Shown in pieces: positions 16,776-26,290 of a stretch of DNA of 64,000 nucleotides (positions are counted from its first letter, which is position 1; each line of letters starts with the position of its first letter). The DNA lies in the NCBI GenBank assembly GCA_018436095.1, contig JAHDMJ010000005.1, positions 1 to 64,000 on the forward strand, read 5' to 3'. The stretch comes from Clostridia bacterium (GTDB lineage: Bacteria; Bacillota; Peptococcia; DRI-13; UBA5745). The notes beneath the pieces were generated by a model that ran no database searches, was not told the origin of the DNA, and saw nothing but the letters and a program-made list of their open reading frames with translations. Position numbers and translations under genes: made by a program.

Positions 16776-17687
16776 CTATCTCCAGCAAATAACTTCGCTT
16801 TCCAATATGACCCCGAATTTTTCCGCCACTTCCTTCTGGGCTCTGTCCATTAAAGCCCTTACCTCGGCGGCTTTGGCCCCGCCCAGGTTAACGATGAAAT
16901 TGGCATGTTTGGGAGATATCTGGGCTTTACCAATTTGCAAACCCTTGAGCCCTGCCTGCTCAATATACCGTCCGGCGCCGCCGCCGGAGGGGTTGCGAAA
17001 TACGCTGCCCCCGTTAGGCAGCTCCAAGGGCTGCTTTTGGCGCCTGGCTTCCAAATATTCTTTCATCAAGGCCAGGCTTTCTTCCTGATTGCCGGCTTTA
17101 AGCTGCAGCCGGCCGCTCAATATTAATAAATCCGTATGCTTTAGCCGGCTCTCCCGGTAGCTATACCCCAATTCCTGCTCTGTCAGCACCCGGGTTTGCC
17201 CTGTCTTATCCATAACCCGGACTTCCAAAACCAGATCCGACATCTGGCCGTCATAAGCGCCGGCATTCATCACCAAAGCCCCGCCCAGGGAACCGGGGAT
17301 ACCGATGGCAAACTCCAGGCCCTTTAAGCTCCGGTCAGCGGCAGCCCTTGATAGTTGGGCCAAAGGCAATCCCGCTCCCGCCAGCACTTCTTTATCCGAC
17401 CATTCCATCCGCCGCAAAGTTCCGGTATGAACCACTACAGCTTCCACGCCCTCGTCAGCCACCAGCAGATTGGTACCGCTGCCCAAAAAACGGAGGGCAG
17501 CCCCCTGTTCACTGCAATATTGCAGCAGAGCAGCACACTTTTCTTCCGTCTCCGGCCAAACCATCAACCGGGCAGGACCGCCGATACGCCAGGAGGTAAA
17601 CTCCGCCATAGAAGCCTCTGCCTGCCATCTGCCGATCTGCTGTTTTTCTATCCAGTCCTCTATCTGCCGCCATTCCCTTTGCTGCAT
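16776..17687 (-). CDS. murB: UDP-N-acetylenolpyruvoylglucosamine reductase
   Basis: This 303-aa FAD enzyme reduces the enolpyruvyl group to give UDP-MurNAc. The FAD-binding motif GSGTNLL, the catalytic serine in GGSVFRNP and a C-terminal LESEV glutamate are present. Lack of the extra loop after the Y-containing segment fits type II MurB. An AGAGGA site precedes the ATG at 17687. It follows murC by 23 bp. Confidence 0.97.
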   Translation of the reverse strand: MQQREWRQIEDWIEKQQIGRWQAEASMAEFTSWRIGGPARLMVWPETEEKCAALLQYCSEQGAALRFLGSGTNLLVADEGVEAVVVHTGTLRRMEWSDKEVLAGAGLPLAQLSRAAADRSLKGLEFAIGIPGSLGGALVMNAGAYDGQMSDLVLEVRVMDKTGQTRVLTEQELGYSYRESRLKHTDLLILSGRLQLKAGNQEESLALMKEYLEARRQKQPLELPNGGSVFRNPSGGGAGRYIEQAGLKGLQIGKAQISPKHANFIVNLGGAKAAEVRALMDRAQKEVAEKFGVILESEVICWR

Positions 17688-17710
17688 GTTTGCATCCTCT
17701 GTACTTATTT

Positions 17711-19102
17711 CTATTTATCCGCCAAATGATTTAAAACCATTTCTCCAAGCTTTCTCACATTGCCTGCGCCCAAGGTCAATACCAGATCCCCCGGCTTCAG
17801 GATTTCCTGCAAAAGCCCGGCGGCCTGATCAAAATCCGCCGCCACTGCCGGCCGCTTCCCTGTATTAGCCTCTACGGCTGCGGCGATCAAACCGGAATCT
17901 ACTCCGGCTATAGGGTTTTCACCGGCGCTGTAAATCGGCAGCAGGATTAACTGATCCGCCTGGCCGAAGGCGCCGCCGAATTCTTTAGCCAGAAGCCGGG
18001 TACGGCTGAAACGGTGGGGCTGAAATAATACCAGCATCCGCTTGGCGCCAATCATTGCCGCCGCCGCCAGAGTGGCCTTGATCTCTGTAGGATGATGGGC
18101 ATAGTCGTCGTAAACCTTGACGCCCTTTTCCTCTCCCATATATTCCAGCCTGCGGTGGGCTCCCCGGAAGCTGTGCAAAATTCCCGCCATGGCTTCAAAT
18201 TCCAGATCGCACTCAAGGCCTGCCGCCAAGGCTCCCAGGGCATTCAATAAATTATGGTCACCGTAGACCTGCAGCCGCAAGGTACCCAGAAGCTGCTCCC
18301 GCCAATAAACCTCCGCCATCATTTCTCCTGCCTGACAGCGAAGATTAGCGCCCCGTAAAGCCGCCCCTTCAGCAACGCCGTAGGTCACTATACGGTTATG
18401 GTTAATTAAAGGCAGCAACTGGCGGATACCGGGATCGTCGGCGCAAAGAATCGCCTTGCCTTCTGAAGGCACTTTGTTGATAAAGGTGACGAAAGCTTCA
18501 TTGATTTTTTCCTGGCTGCCGTAGTGATCCAAATGATCGTCTTCCACATTGGTCACAAGAGCGATAACCGGCGTCAGTTCCAGAAAAGAACCGTCGGATT
18601 CGTCGGCTTCCGCCACCATGTATTCGCCTTGACCCCATTTGGCATTGGTGTCCAGATTCCCTACATAAGCCCCTACAAAAAAAGCAGGATCCAAGCCGCT
18701 TTTTTCCAGCAGCAAAGCGATCATGGCACTGGTGGTGGTTTTACCGTGAGCGCCGGCAATGGCGACGCCTTTCTTGTGATCCATCAGCCGGGCCAGGCAA
18801 CTGCCCCGATGAATCACAGGAATTCCTTTAGCCAAAGCAGCCTGAAGTTCCGGGTTTTCCTGCCGGATAGCGCTGGAAACCACTACCGCTTCCAGATCAT
18901 CACTGATGAGGGATTGATGATGGCCGCCGATATGAATCTCTGCGCCCAACGTCAATAAGCGGTCCGTCAATACAGAAGCTGCCATATCCGAACCGCTTAC
19001 CGGCTTTCCCATCTCCAGACGGGCTTTGGCAATACCGCTCATGCCTACGCCGCCGATACCTATAAAGTGCCATTTACCTTCTTTTGTCATCCTGATGACC
19101 AT
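17711..19102 (-). CDS. murC: UDP-N-acetylmuramate--L-alanine ligase
   Basis: This 463-aa Mur ligase adds L-alanine to UDP-MurNAc. It has the N-terminal Rossmann motif HFIGIGGVGMSG, the P-loop GAHGKTTTSAM, and the later YDDYAHHPTE motif. The ATG at 19102 directly abuts AAGGAAGGA; the in-frame ATG four codons on (19090) has better spacing and is an equal candidate. Confidence 0.97.
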   Translation of the reverse strand: MVIRMTKEGKWHFIGIGGVGMSGIAKARLEMGKPVSGSDMAASVLTDRLLTLGAEIHIGGHHQSLISDDLEAVVVSSAIRQENPELQAALAKGIPVIHRGSCLARLMDHKKGVAIAGAHGKTTTSAMIALLLEKSGLDPAFFVGAYVGNLDTNAKWGQGEYMVAEADESDGSFLELTPVIALVTNVEDDHLDHYGSQEKINEAFVTFINKVPSEGKAILCADDPGIRQLLPLINHNRIVTYGVAEGAALRGANLRCQAGEMMAEVYWREQLLGTLRLQVYGDHNLLNALGALAAGLECDLEFEAMAGILHSFRGAHRRLEYMGEEKGVKVYDDYAHHPTEIKATLAAAAMIGAKRMLVLFQPHRFSRTRLLAKEFGGAFGQADQLILLPIYSAGENPIAGVDSGLIAAAVEANTGKRPAVAADFDQAAGLLQEILKPGDLVLTLGAGNVRKLGEMVLNHLADK

Positions 19103-19204
19103 TCCTTCCTTTAGTTAGGGAATCATTAAAGGGTTTCCGGCTATGTCTTCTTTATATGCCATCCCCTGATAAAGAGTGCACGTACCAAAATGAGAGCATA
19201 GGTA

Positions 19205-20350
19205 TTACTGCTCCTCCATTAATTCCTTGACTATATTCAATATATCGTCCAAAGCCTGGCTGCGGGCCGCTTCACCGCTGGCTTTTGCCATAGCCAGGCG
19301 CTTATTTTCGTCGCCTATAATCTCCTCTAAGCTTCTAAGCAGCAGAGGGCCTTTCAGCTTTTGATCCTCCAGCACCACAGCGGCCCCTTTGCCGGCCAGA
19401 CTGGCGGCATTGTGAGCCTGGTGGTTTTCAGAAGCGTAAGGATAAGGGATAAGCAGAGCCGGCAGCCGGCATAAAGTAATTTCCGCCAAGGTGGAGGCTC
19501 CGGCCCTGCCTACAAAAATCTGAGCGGCCCCATAGGCCAGATCCATCCGGTCAATATAGGGCAGCATCCTGATGTTGCTTTCCCGGCCCCTTTCTCCCTC
19601 CTCATAACTCCAGGCTATATCCGCCTTTTTAAGCTCCTCCGCCATTTGTTCGTAATCCCTGGGGCCTGTGGCCAAAAGGACTTGTACATCCTGCCGATGA
19701 TAGAGGTTTTTAATAACATGAAGCATGGCCCGGTTTATACTCTGGGCTCCCTGGGAGCCGCCGATAGCTAAGATTGTCTTTTTGCCTTCTTTTAAATGAA
19801 AAAATGCCAAAGCCTCTTCTTTTTTGGCGTTGGTTATCGATGCTCTTACCGGCAGCCCCGTCACCGTCACCCGTTTACGGACATTGGGAGGAAAACGGCC
19901 GGCAGCCTCGCCGAAGCTGACCATGATTTTTTTTGCCCATAAGGAAATCAGGCGGTTGGCTATACCGGGAAAAGCGTTTTGTTCATGGATATAAACCGGT
20001 ATTTTTTTCTGAGCGGCAGCCGCCGCCATAGGTAAACAGACGTAGCCGCCGGTGCCGATGACGGCCCGGGGTTTAAATCTGTCCAAAAGCTCCAGGGCCT
20101 CCTGCCGGCCCCGGTAAGAAGCCTTCAAAGCATTGGATAATGTGCTGATTTTCCTGCCCTGCCAGCCCTCAGCCGTTATGCCCTGAAATGAGTAGCCGGC
20201 AGCCGGCACTACCCGGCTTTCCATACCCCGGCTGGCTCCTACATAGAGAATCTCCGTCTGGGGCCAGCGCCGTCTTATGCCGTCGGCAATGGCCAGAGCC
20301 GGATAAATGTGGCCGCCGGTGCCGCCGCCAGTCAGTATAAGTCTCGTCAT
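19205..20350 (-). CDS. murG: Lipid II synthase (undecaprenyl-PP-MurNAc-pentapeptide GlcNAc transferase)
   Basis: This 381-aa GT28 glycosyltransferase converts lipid I to lipid II on the inner membrane face. GGGTGGHIYPALA at the N-terminus and the C-terminal donor-binding part (GRAGASTLAE, then YPYASENHQ) are clear. The ATG at 20350 with AAAGGAG is chosen over an upstream in-frame codon. A 580-bp repeat-filled gap separates it from ftsW, unusual for this cluster. Confidence 0.97.
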   Translation of the reverse strand: MTRLILTGGGTGGHIYPALAIADGIRRRWPQTEILYVGASRGMESRVVPAAGYSFQGITAEGWQGRKISTLSNALKASYRGRQEALELLDRFKPRAVIGTGGYVCLPMAAAAAQKKIPVYIHEQNAFPGIANRLISLWAKKIMVSFGEAAGRFPPNVRKRVTVTGLPVRASITNAKKEEALAFFHLKEGKKTILAIGGSQGAQSINRAMLHVIKNLYHRQDVQVLLATGPRDYEQMAEELKKADIAWSYEEGERGRESNIRMLPYIDRMDLAYGAAQIFVGRAGASTLAEITLCRLPALLIPYPYASENHQAHNAASLAGKGAAVVLEDQKLKGPLLLRSLEEIIGDENKRLAMAKASGEAARSQALDDILNIVKELMEEQ

Positions 20351-20419
20351 TTTTCTGGCTCCTTTGTCTAGCATTACCCTTTTTTGCCAGGATTTATTCC
20401 GATCAGAATCAATACTGCC

Positions 20420-20930
20420 CCCTTTTGCTCAAAATCTCAAGTTTGAAGGGGCACTGAAAACTCGGTTAAATTTCAGGTTAAGCCCGGCCTTTTTTGTGCA
20501 AACTTGCAGGTTTGTTAACCGCGGGGACCCCCAACTGTGCAAATTGCAGGTTTGTAAGCAGTCGGCCCTCTAAAACAGTGGTTTCAATCAAGCTTCGGCA
20601 CTAAATACAGGTCAAAAGTAGTGTTTAATACGAAGGCATTGAAAAAGTCGGCGGCAAATCGGGCGAGGTGCACAAAAATCGAAGTTGTGTCGCAACGGAC
20701 ATCAAATTTAGGCTAAAAGCAGAGGCTAACTGCACAAAAAACGAAGTTGTGTTGCACTATTCCCTTCAAATTGGCTCAGATTACGAAGAACTGCCCTATA
20801 ATTCGTCACACAACTTCGATTTTTGTGCATCTGAAACCGAAAAACAGTAAAATCCCCTGCTTGCCGTCACACAACCTCAATTTTTGAGCAGTTGGCCTGA
20901 GCAAACGGTGACAAACTTGCAATTTTGCTC
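20420..20930. repeat. Dispersed intergenic repeat locus R3
   Basis: The whole ftsW-murG gap (20351-20928) is repeat DNA without a gene. Elements with CACAA/TTGTG ends lie near 20671 and 20735 in one orientation and near 20806 in the other. GAGCAGTTGGC follows a CAATTTTT element near 20869-20896. GCAAAATTGCAAGTTTG (- strand) ends at 20931 and contributes the TGA stop of ftsW. The part 20763-20896 repeats 1-133, and 20642-20732 recurs inverted at 50461-50552. Confidence 0.82.
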
Positions 20931-22029
20931 ATTTTCGGTAACGGGATATATTGAGCAATACGCCTACGGAGCCCATGGACATCAGCAAAGAAGAACCGCC
21001 GTAGCTAAGGAAAGGTAAGGCAATACCCGTCACCGGCAGGCAGCCGGTAACCACCCCTAAATTGAGGGCTGCCTGAAAAACCAGGCTGGTGGTAATACCC
21101 ACCGCCAGCAGACTGCCGTAAAGATCCGGGCAGCGGACGGCGATCATGTAGCCCCGCCAGGCAAAAAGTAAAAAGAGCATAACAACAAATCCGGCGCCGA
21201 TGAAGCCCAGCTCTTCGCCAATGATGGAAAAGATGAAGTCGGTATTTTGCTCCGGCAAAAAGCCCAGCTTTTGCCGGCTGTTGCCGATGCCCATCCCCCA
21301 AAAACCGCCGGAACCCAGGGCATACAGGGAATTGATAAGCTGATAGCCGGTATCGGCCGGGTCACCCCAGGGATCCAGCCAGCCCATGATACGCCGCATC
21401 TGATATTCACTATTCATAATAACAAAGACAACGCCGCCGCCGCCCATCACCGCCGCCGCCGCCACGTAAAACCATTTCAGACCTGCGGCAATAAGAATAA
21501 CCATGGCCATACCGGCCAAAGACATGGTAGCACCCAAGTCCGGTTCGATCAGAACCAGGCCCAGCACCAGTCCCAGAACAATGATGACGCGGCCCAGATC
21601 CCCCCGCAGATCATTGAGGTCCGCCTCCCGGCGGCTGAGAAAGACGGCCAGAAATAAAGCCAAGGTGAATTTCGCTATTTCCGAAGGCTGTAAATTGATG
21701 ATGCCAAGGGGGATCCAGCGATGGGAACCCTTCGTATCCTCGAAAAGAAATACTACCACAAGGAGGACGAGGGTCATGACCAGCAAAGGCTTATAAAAAT
21801 AGCGGTATCTTTGATAATCAAAATTCATGGCAATCAGCATAACCACAACGCCGATAGCTGCAAAACTACCCTGGCGCTTCAAATATTCAAAAGGATCACT
21901 GGACAGAGTATCATAGTAACTGGCACTAAACACCATGATGATACCGATGCCCACTAAAAATAAAGTAATCAAAAAGAGCCACATATCCGGCGTGCCCTTT
22001 TTTAGTGAATTTCTGGTATTGCTCTTCAA
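20929..22029 (-). CDS. ftsW: SEDS-family glycosyltransferase / lipid II polymerase
   Basis: This roughly 366-aa SEDS protein has about ten membrane helices. Conserved segments include GSHRWIPLG, QPSEIAKF and the C-terminal LPFLSYGGSSL. It pairs with the class B PBP encoded upstream; SpoVE is the sporulation paralogue of the same family. The start is uncertain: TTG 22029 has GGGGGTGA at good spacing, GTG 22038 is nearly on top of the Shine-Dalgarno sequence, and the frame is open further upstream through repeat DNA. The stop codon lies in a dispersed repeat. Confidence 0.93.
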   Translation of the reverse strand: MKSNTRNSLKKGTPDMWLFLITLFLVGIGIIMVFSASYYDTLSSDPFEYLKRQGSFAAIGVVVMLIAMNFDYQRYRYFYKPLLVMTLVLLVVVFLFEDTKGSHRWIPLGIINLQPSEIAKFTLALFLAVFLSRREADLNDLRGDLGRVIIVLGLVLGLVLIEPDLGATMSLAGMAMVILIAAGLKWFYVAAAAVMGGGGVVFVIMNSEYQMRRIMGWLDPWGDPADTGYQLINSLYALGSGGFWGMGIGNSRQKLGFLPEQNTDFIFSIIGEELGFIGAGFVVMLFLLFAWRGYMIAVRCPDLYGSLLAVGITTSLVFQAALNLGVVTGCLPVTGIALPFLSYGGSSLLMSMGSVGVLLNISRYRK

Positions 22030-22068
22030 CGACGTCACCCCCTCCCTTTGGCAGAATTTTCCCGCCGA

Positions 22069-22250
22069 CATCCGCGCCCTTAGTATCCTCGGATAGCAGA
22101 ACATCTGCGCCCTAAGCATCTACGGATAGCAGATTGAATCCGCAGGATTGTGTCCGAAGGAACATCTGCGCCCTGAGTATCCTCCGATAGCGGAACATCT
22201 GCGCCCTAAGCATCTACGGATAGCAGATTGAATCCGCAGGATTGAGTTCG
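22069..22250. repeat. Duplicated murD tail and related 34-bp repeats
   Basis: About 51 bp (22100-22150) recur at 22194-22244, an offset of 94 bp. Shorter variants of the same ACATCTGCGCCCT...GGATAGC unit occur near 22069 and 22161. The copy at 22194-22244 contains the real murD stop; the other repeats the last dozen murD codons and stop just downstream. Confidence 0.85.
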
Positions 22251-23699
22251 TAGGACAGCGGCTTTAAAAGCCTCGCCCCGCTTCTCATAATTGCTGAACA
22301 TATCCGTACTGGCGCAGGCCGGCGCCAAAAGCACCAAATCCCCCGGCAGAGCCAGGCCGCAGCAAATATCCACAGCCTCCTCCAAAGTAGCCGCCATACG
22401 GATGCTATCGAAGCCCTGCTCTAATAGGGCTTCTTTCATTTTATCGCCGTCTTTGCCAATTAAGACCACCAGCTTGGCCTTTTCGGCGATTTTTTCGGCT
22501 ACTTCTTTAAAAGGAGCATTCTTCCCGTCGCCGCCGGCGATCAGCAGTATGGGCCGCTCATAAGCATCCAGTGACTTGATGGCGGAATCAGGGTTGGTCG
22601 CTTTGGAATCATTGACATACAGTACACCCTGCCACTCTCCTACCACTTCCATCCTGTGCTCAACGGCTTTAAAACCAGCAGCAGCCTGCCGCAGCACTTC
22701 AAGAGGAACATCCAAGACCAGGCAAGCCGCCAGGGCCGCCAGCAAATTTTCCCGGTTGTGCCGGCCCGGCAAAGCAAATTCTGCCGCCGGCATGACTCTG
22801 GCCCCTTCTGAATCAGCGGCGGCTTTTCCATCCGGATCAGCACCCCTGGTCTGCGCTGGGCTCCCAGGAGAAAACCTTACCCAGCCTTCCTGATCTATCC
22901 ATAAGCCGGAAGCCGGCTTTTCTCTGGTGCTAAACCATAAAATCCGGGGTCCCCGCTGAGTTTGACCTGCCCCGGCGCCGGCAGACTCGGCAATTCTCTT
23001 GTGACCCTCTGCCCGCAAAAGGGGATCGTCATAATTGAGAATCAGCCAATCCTCTGGCCCTTGAAACCGGGCAATCCGCCACTTGGCAGCCTCATAATTG
23101 GCAAAGGATTTATGCCAGTCCAGATGATCCGGGGTCAGGTTAAGAAAAACCGCCACCTTGGGCTTTAAAGACAAGACGCCCTCCAACTGAAAGCTGGAAA
23201 GCTCCAGCACCGCCCAGCTCCGCTCATTCAGCCCGGGAGCCGCCAAAATAAAAGGAGTGCCGATATTGCCGCCGACAAAGGGATCAAAGCCCGCTGCCTT
23301 CAGCATCCGGCCCACCAGGCTGGTCACCGTAGTTTTGCCGTTGCTGCCGGTAATCGCTACAATAGAAGCTCCGCTTACCTGCCAGCCTAATTCAATTTCA
23401 TTGGTGACGGGAATACCTTTGGCCTTAGCCTCAGCTATACCGGCTTGATCCAAAGGCACTCCGGGGCTGGCCACGATCAACTCGGCCTTAAAGCTTAATG
23501 GATCGCAAGGTTTACCCAAATCCAGTATTGCCCCCTGGGCCTCGAGGTTCAGAAGCTCCCGCTTTTTTGCTTCGTCAAAATTCTCAAAAGCTTTTTTATC
23601 GTTGAGGCAAACCAGGGCCTTTTGCTCCAGCAGCCAGCCGGCGGCAGCCAGACCGCTCAGGCCTGCGCCAATCAGATATACCCTTTTTCCTTGCCACAT
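22206..23699 (-). CDS. murD: UDP-N-acetylmuramoyl-L-alanine--D-glutamate ligase
   Basis: This 497-aa Mur ligase adds D-glutamate. It shows the P-loop ITGSNGKTTVTSL, the NLTPDHLDWH motif and YVNDSKATNPDS. It is longer than the usual 450 aa or so because of an Ala/Gly/charged insertion around residues 240-300. The ATG at 23699 has a GAAGGG site. Its C-terminal codons lie in a repeat that is duplicated downstream. Confidence 0.96.
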   Translation of the reverse strand: MWQGKRVYLIGAGLSGLAAAGWLLEQKALVCLNDKKAFENFDEAKKRELLNLEAQGAILDLGKPCDPLSFKAELIVASPGVPLDQAGIAEAKAKGIPVTNEIELGWQVSGASIVAITGSNGKTTVTSLVGRMLKAAGFDPFVGGNIGTPFILAAPGLNERSWAVLELSSFQLEGVLSLKPKVAVFLNLTPDHLDWHKSFANYEAAKWRIARFQGPEDWLILNYDDPLLRAEGHKRIAESAGAGAGQTQRGPRILWFSTREKPASGLWIDQEGWVRFSPGSPAQTRGADPDGKAAADSEGARVMPAAEFALPGRHNRENLLAALAACLVLDVPLEVLRQAAAGFKAVEHRMEVVGEWQGVLYVNDSKATNPDSAIKSLDAYERPILLIAGGDGKNAPFKEVAEKIAEKAKLVVLIGKDGDKMKEALLEQGFDSIRMAATLEEAVDICCGLALPGDLVLLAPACASTDMFSNYEKRGEAFKAAVLRTQSCGFNLLSVDA

Positions 23700-23747
23700 A
23701 ATGAACCCTTCTTTATCCTGCTGCCGAACTTTCCGGTCTCAGTAGGC

Positions 23748-24698
23748 TTAAATTAATATACCGAGAAAAATCAAGGAAACCAAGGCCGTTAAAAACCAAA
23801 AAGCAATATCTACCTGGCTTTCATTCCAGCCGCAAAGCTCGAAATGGTGATGGAGAGGGGCCATACGAAAAAGCCTTCTGCCGCCGGTAAGGCGGAAGTA
23901 GCCCACCTGCAAAATCACCGATAAAACCTCCAGTACATAAACGACGCCTAAGAGAGGCAGTAAAAACTCGGTGCCCGTAAGCAGAGCCAGGGCAGCCACC
24001 GCTCCTCCCAGGGCCAGGGAGCCTGTATCCCCCATAAAAACCCGGGCCGGGTGGAGATTAAAAAACAAAAAACCCAGGCAACTGCCGGCCAGGCTGGCCG
24101 CAAACCAGGTCAACTGGCTGATACCCCAGGCCCGGCAAAGCAAAAGAAAAGCCAAAGCCACAAAAAAGGTAACGCCGGAGCACAAGCCGTCCAGGCCGTC
24201 GGTAAAGTTTACCCCATTGACTGTAGCAGCAATGATAAATACAGCCACCGGAATATACAGAATACCGATATCATAGAACCGATTAGCAAAGGGCAGCCAA
24301 ACCCTGCCGCCTTTCATCCACCATAATACTGCGGCAAAGATCAGGGCCACAATAATTTGTCCAATAAATTTTTGCTTAGAGGTTAAGCCTTCCGATTGCC
24401 TTTTTTTGATTTTCAGGTAATCGTCGATAAAGCCCAGGAGCCCCATGGCTAAAACCAGATATAAAGCCAGAAAGCTCTCCATTCCTACCTTGCCGGCAAA
24501 AAACATAGCAGCCGGCATGGCTATTAAAAACATGATTCCCCCCATAGTAGGAGTGCCGGACTTTGTCAAGTGGCTTTGAGGGCCTTCCTGGCGGATAAAT
24601 TGACCAAACTTAAACCTGCGCAAAGCCGGTATCAGGAAGGGCTCACTAATCAGCGCCACTGCCAGAGCCGTCAAACCGGCTTTCAAATAATCGGGCAT
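23748..24698 (-). CDS. mraY: Phospho-N-acetylmuramoyl-pentapeptide-transferase
   Basis: This 316-aa integral membrane enzyme forms lipid I. Conserved features are GTPTMGG, FIDDYLK with the paired aspartates, NFTDGLDGL, and FMGDTGSLALGG. The gene starts 33 bp after murE, the place where murF usually stands. Confidence 0.97.
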   Translation of the reverse strand: MPDYLKAGLTALAVALISEPFLIPALRRFKFGQFIRQEGPQSHLTKSGTPTMGGIMFLIAMPAAMFFAGKVGMESFLALYLVLAMGLLGFIDDYLKIKKRQSEGLTSKQKFIGQIIVALIFAAVLWWMKGGRVWLPFANRFYDIGILYIPVAVFIIAATVNGVNFTDGLDGLCSGVTFFVALAFLLLCRAWGISQLTWFAASLAGSCLGFLFFNLHPARVFMGDTGSLALGGAVAALALLTGTEFLLPLLGVVYVLEVLSVILQVGYFRLTGGRRLFRMAPLHHHFELCGWNESQVDIAFWFLTALVSLIFLGILI

Positions 24699-24731
24699 CG
24701 GGTCATAACCTCTCTAGTTCATTAAATTCGG

Positions 24732-26231
24732 CTATTGTACTAATCTCATGGCCTTTTGGACTTCTTCATAGTCGTCAAAGGCCAGCTTCTCGCCGCCTAC
24801 GATCTGATAATTCTCATGGCCCTTGCCGCAGACCAGCACAATATCGCCGGGCTGAGCCAGGGACACCGCCCTCACGATGGCCTGCCGCCGGTCCGGCTCC
24901 GTCAGTACCTGGGCCTTAGCCAAGGGCCCCTTCATCCCTTTCATTATATCACGGATGATGGCTAAAGGCTCTTCTTCTCTGGGATTATCGGAGGTAACGA
25001 TAGTAACATCCGACAGCCGGGCTGCCACTTCGCCCATCAAAGGCCTCTTTGTTACATCCCGGTGGCCGCCGGCCCCAAAGACGCTGATAATTTTGCCCCG
25101 GCACAGCTCCCTGCCGGTGATGATGCAGTTTTCTAAGCTGTCCGGCGTATGAGAATAATCCACAAATACGTTAAAAGGCAGCTTGCCCGTAGGATCCGCT
25201 ACCTGCTGAAAACGGCCGGCCACCGGCTCCATTTTTGCCAAAGCCCGCTGAATCACCTCAATATCCACGCCCTCAACCAAGGCAGCGGTAATGGCTGCCA
25301 GGGAATTGTAAACATTAAACCGGCCGTGGAGCTTAAGACGGATATCCTGGCGGCGTCCGCCATAGACCAACTGATAGCGGATCCCTTCAGCAGAAAGCTG
25401 AACATCCTCAGCCCGGACATGGCTTAAACCGTTTAAACCGTAAGTGATTACCGGCACCCGGCAGTAGTCGGCCAGGAAAGCGCTGGAGTTATCATCCAGA
25501 TTTAGTATAGCCGTTTTTTTGCGTTTTTTCTCCCCCTTAGGAGACAGGCCGGAAAAAAGTTTTGCCTTTTGGGCCAGATACTCATTAAAAGTCTCATGGT
25601 AGTCCAAATGGTCCTGGCTGAGATTCGTAAAAATCGCTACGTCAAATTCAATGCCGGCAGTTCTGGATTGGGCCAGAGCGTGAGAGCTAACCTCCATAAT
25701 GGCATAGTCCGTCTTTTCTTCTTTCATCTGCCGGAAAAGCTCGGCCAGCTGGGGACTATCCGGCGTGGTCAGCAGGGCAGCCTCCCGGCGCCCCCCTACC
25801 CTATTTTGGATCGTACCCAAAAGGCCTATTTTTTTACCTGCTTCCTCCATAATGTTGGCCACCATATTGGTTACGGTGGTTTTACCGTTGGTCCCGGTTA
25901 CGCCGATAACGTTCATCGACAGAGAGGGCCTGCCGGCCAGGGCTTGCATGATGGCGCCGTAAACCTCCCGGCTGTTTTTCACCAATATCCAGGGCTTTTT
26001 TTCGGCACAAAATTCCTCATTCTCCAGGATTACCGCCAGAGCTCCCTGGCTTAAGGCCTGATCTATATACTGATGGCCGTCATGATGCTCCCCTTTTAGG
26101 GCAACGAAAACATCGCCTTTTTTTATTTTGCGGGAATCGGCAGTGACGGATCCAATCTCTTTATCCCATTCTACATCCTGCTGCCAGCGGCTCAAACCTG
26201 GGCCGGCTGCAACTAATTCTCTTAGATTCAA
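24732..26231 (-). CDS. murE: UDP-MurNAc-tripeptide synthetase
   Basis: This 499-aa Mur ligase has the P-loop VTGTNGKTTVTNM and a carbamylated-lysine region near YHETFNEYLAQKAKLF. The motif DNPREEEP in the C-terminal domain is the DNPR signature of enzymes that add meso-diaminopimelate rather than lysine. The start codon is a TTG at 26231 behind a strong GGAGGTGAGG. No murF follows. Confidence 0.96.
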   Translation of the reverse strand: MNLRELVAAGPGLSRWQQDVEWDKEIGSVTADSRKIKKGDVFVALKGEHHDGHQYIDQALSQGALAVILENEEFCAEKKPWILVKNSREVYGAIMQALAGRPSLSMNVIGVTGTNGKTTVTNMVANIMEEAGKKIGLLGTIQNRVGGRREAALLTTPDSPQLAELFRQMKEEKTDYAIMEVSSHALAQSRTAGIEFDVAIFTNLSQDHLDYHETFNEYLAQKAKLFSGLSPKGEKKRKKTAILNLDDNSSAFLADYCRVPVITYGLNGLSHVRAEDVQLSAEGIRYQLVYGGRRQDIRLKLHGRFNVYNSLAAITAALVEGVDIEVIQRALAKMEPVAGRFQQVADPTGKLPFNVFVDYSHTPDSLENCIITGRELCRGKIISVFGAGGHRDVTKRPLMGEVAARLSDVTIVTSDNPREEEPLAIIRDIMKGMKGPLAKAQVLTEPDRRQAIVRAVSLAQPGDIVLVCGKGHENYQIVGGEKLAFDDYEEVQKAMRLVQ

Positions 26232-26290
26232 ACAACCTCACCTCCCATACCATAATACCTCAGTATTTGATCTATCCTACCGGACAGTCA

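Noticed and set aside
22206-23699. MurD/MurF fusion to explain the extra length and missing murF
   Set aside because: The extra residues are a low-complexity insertion; only one Mur-ligase P-loop is present.
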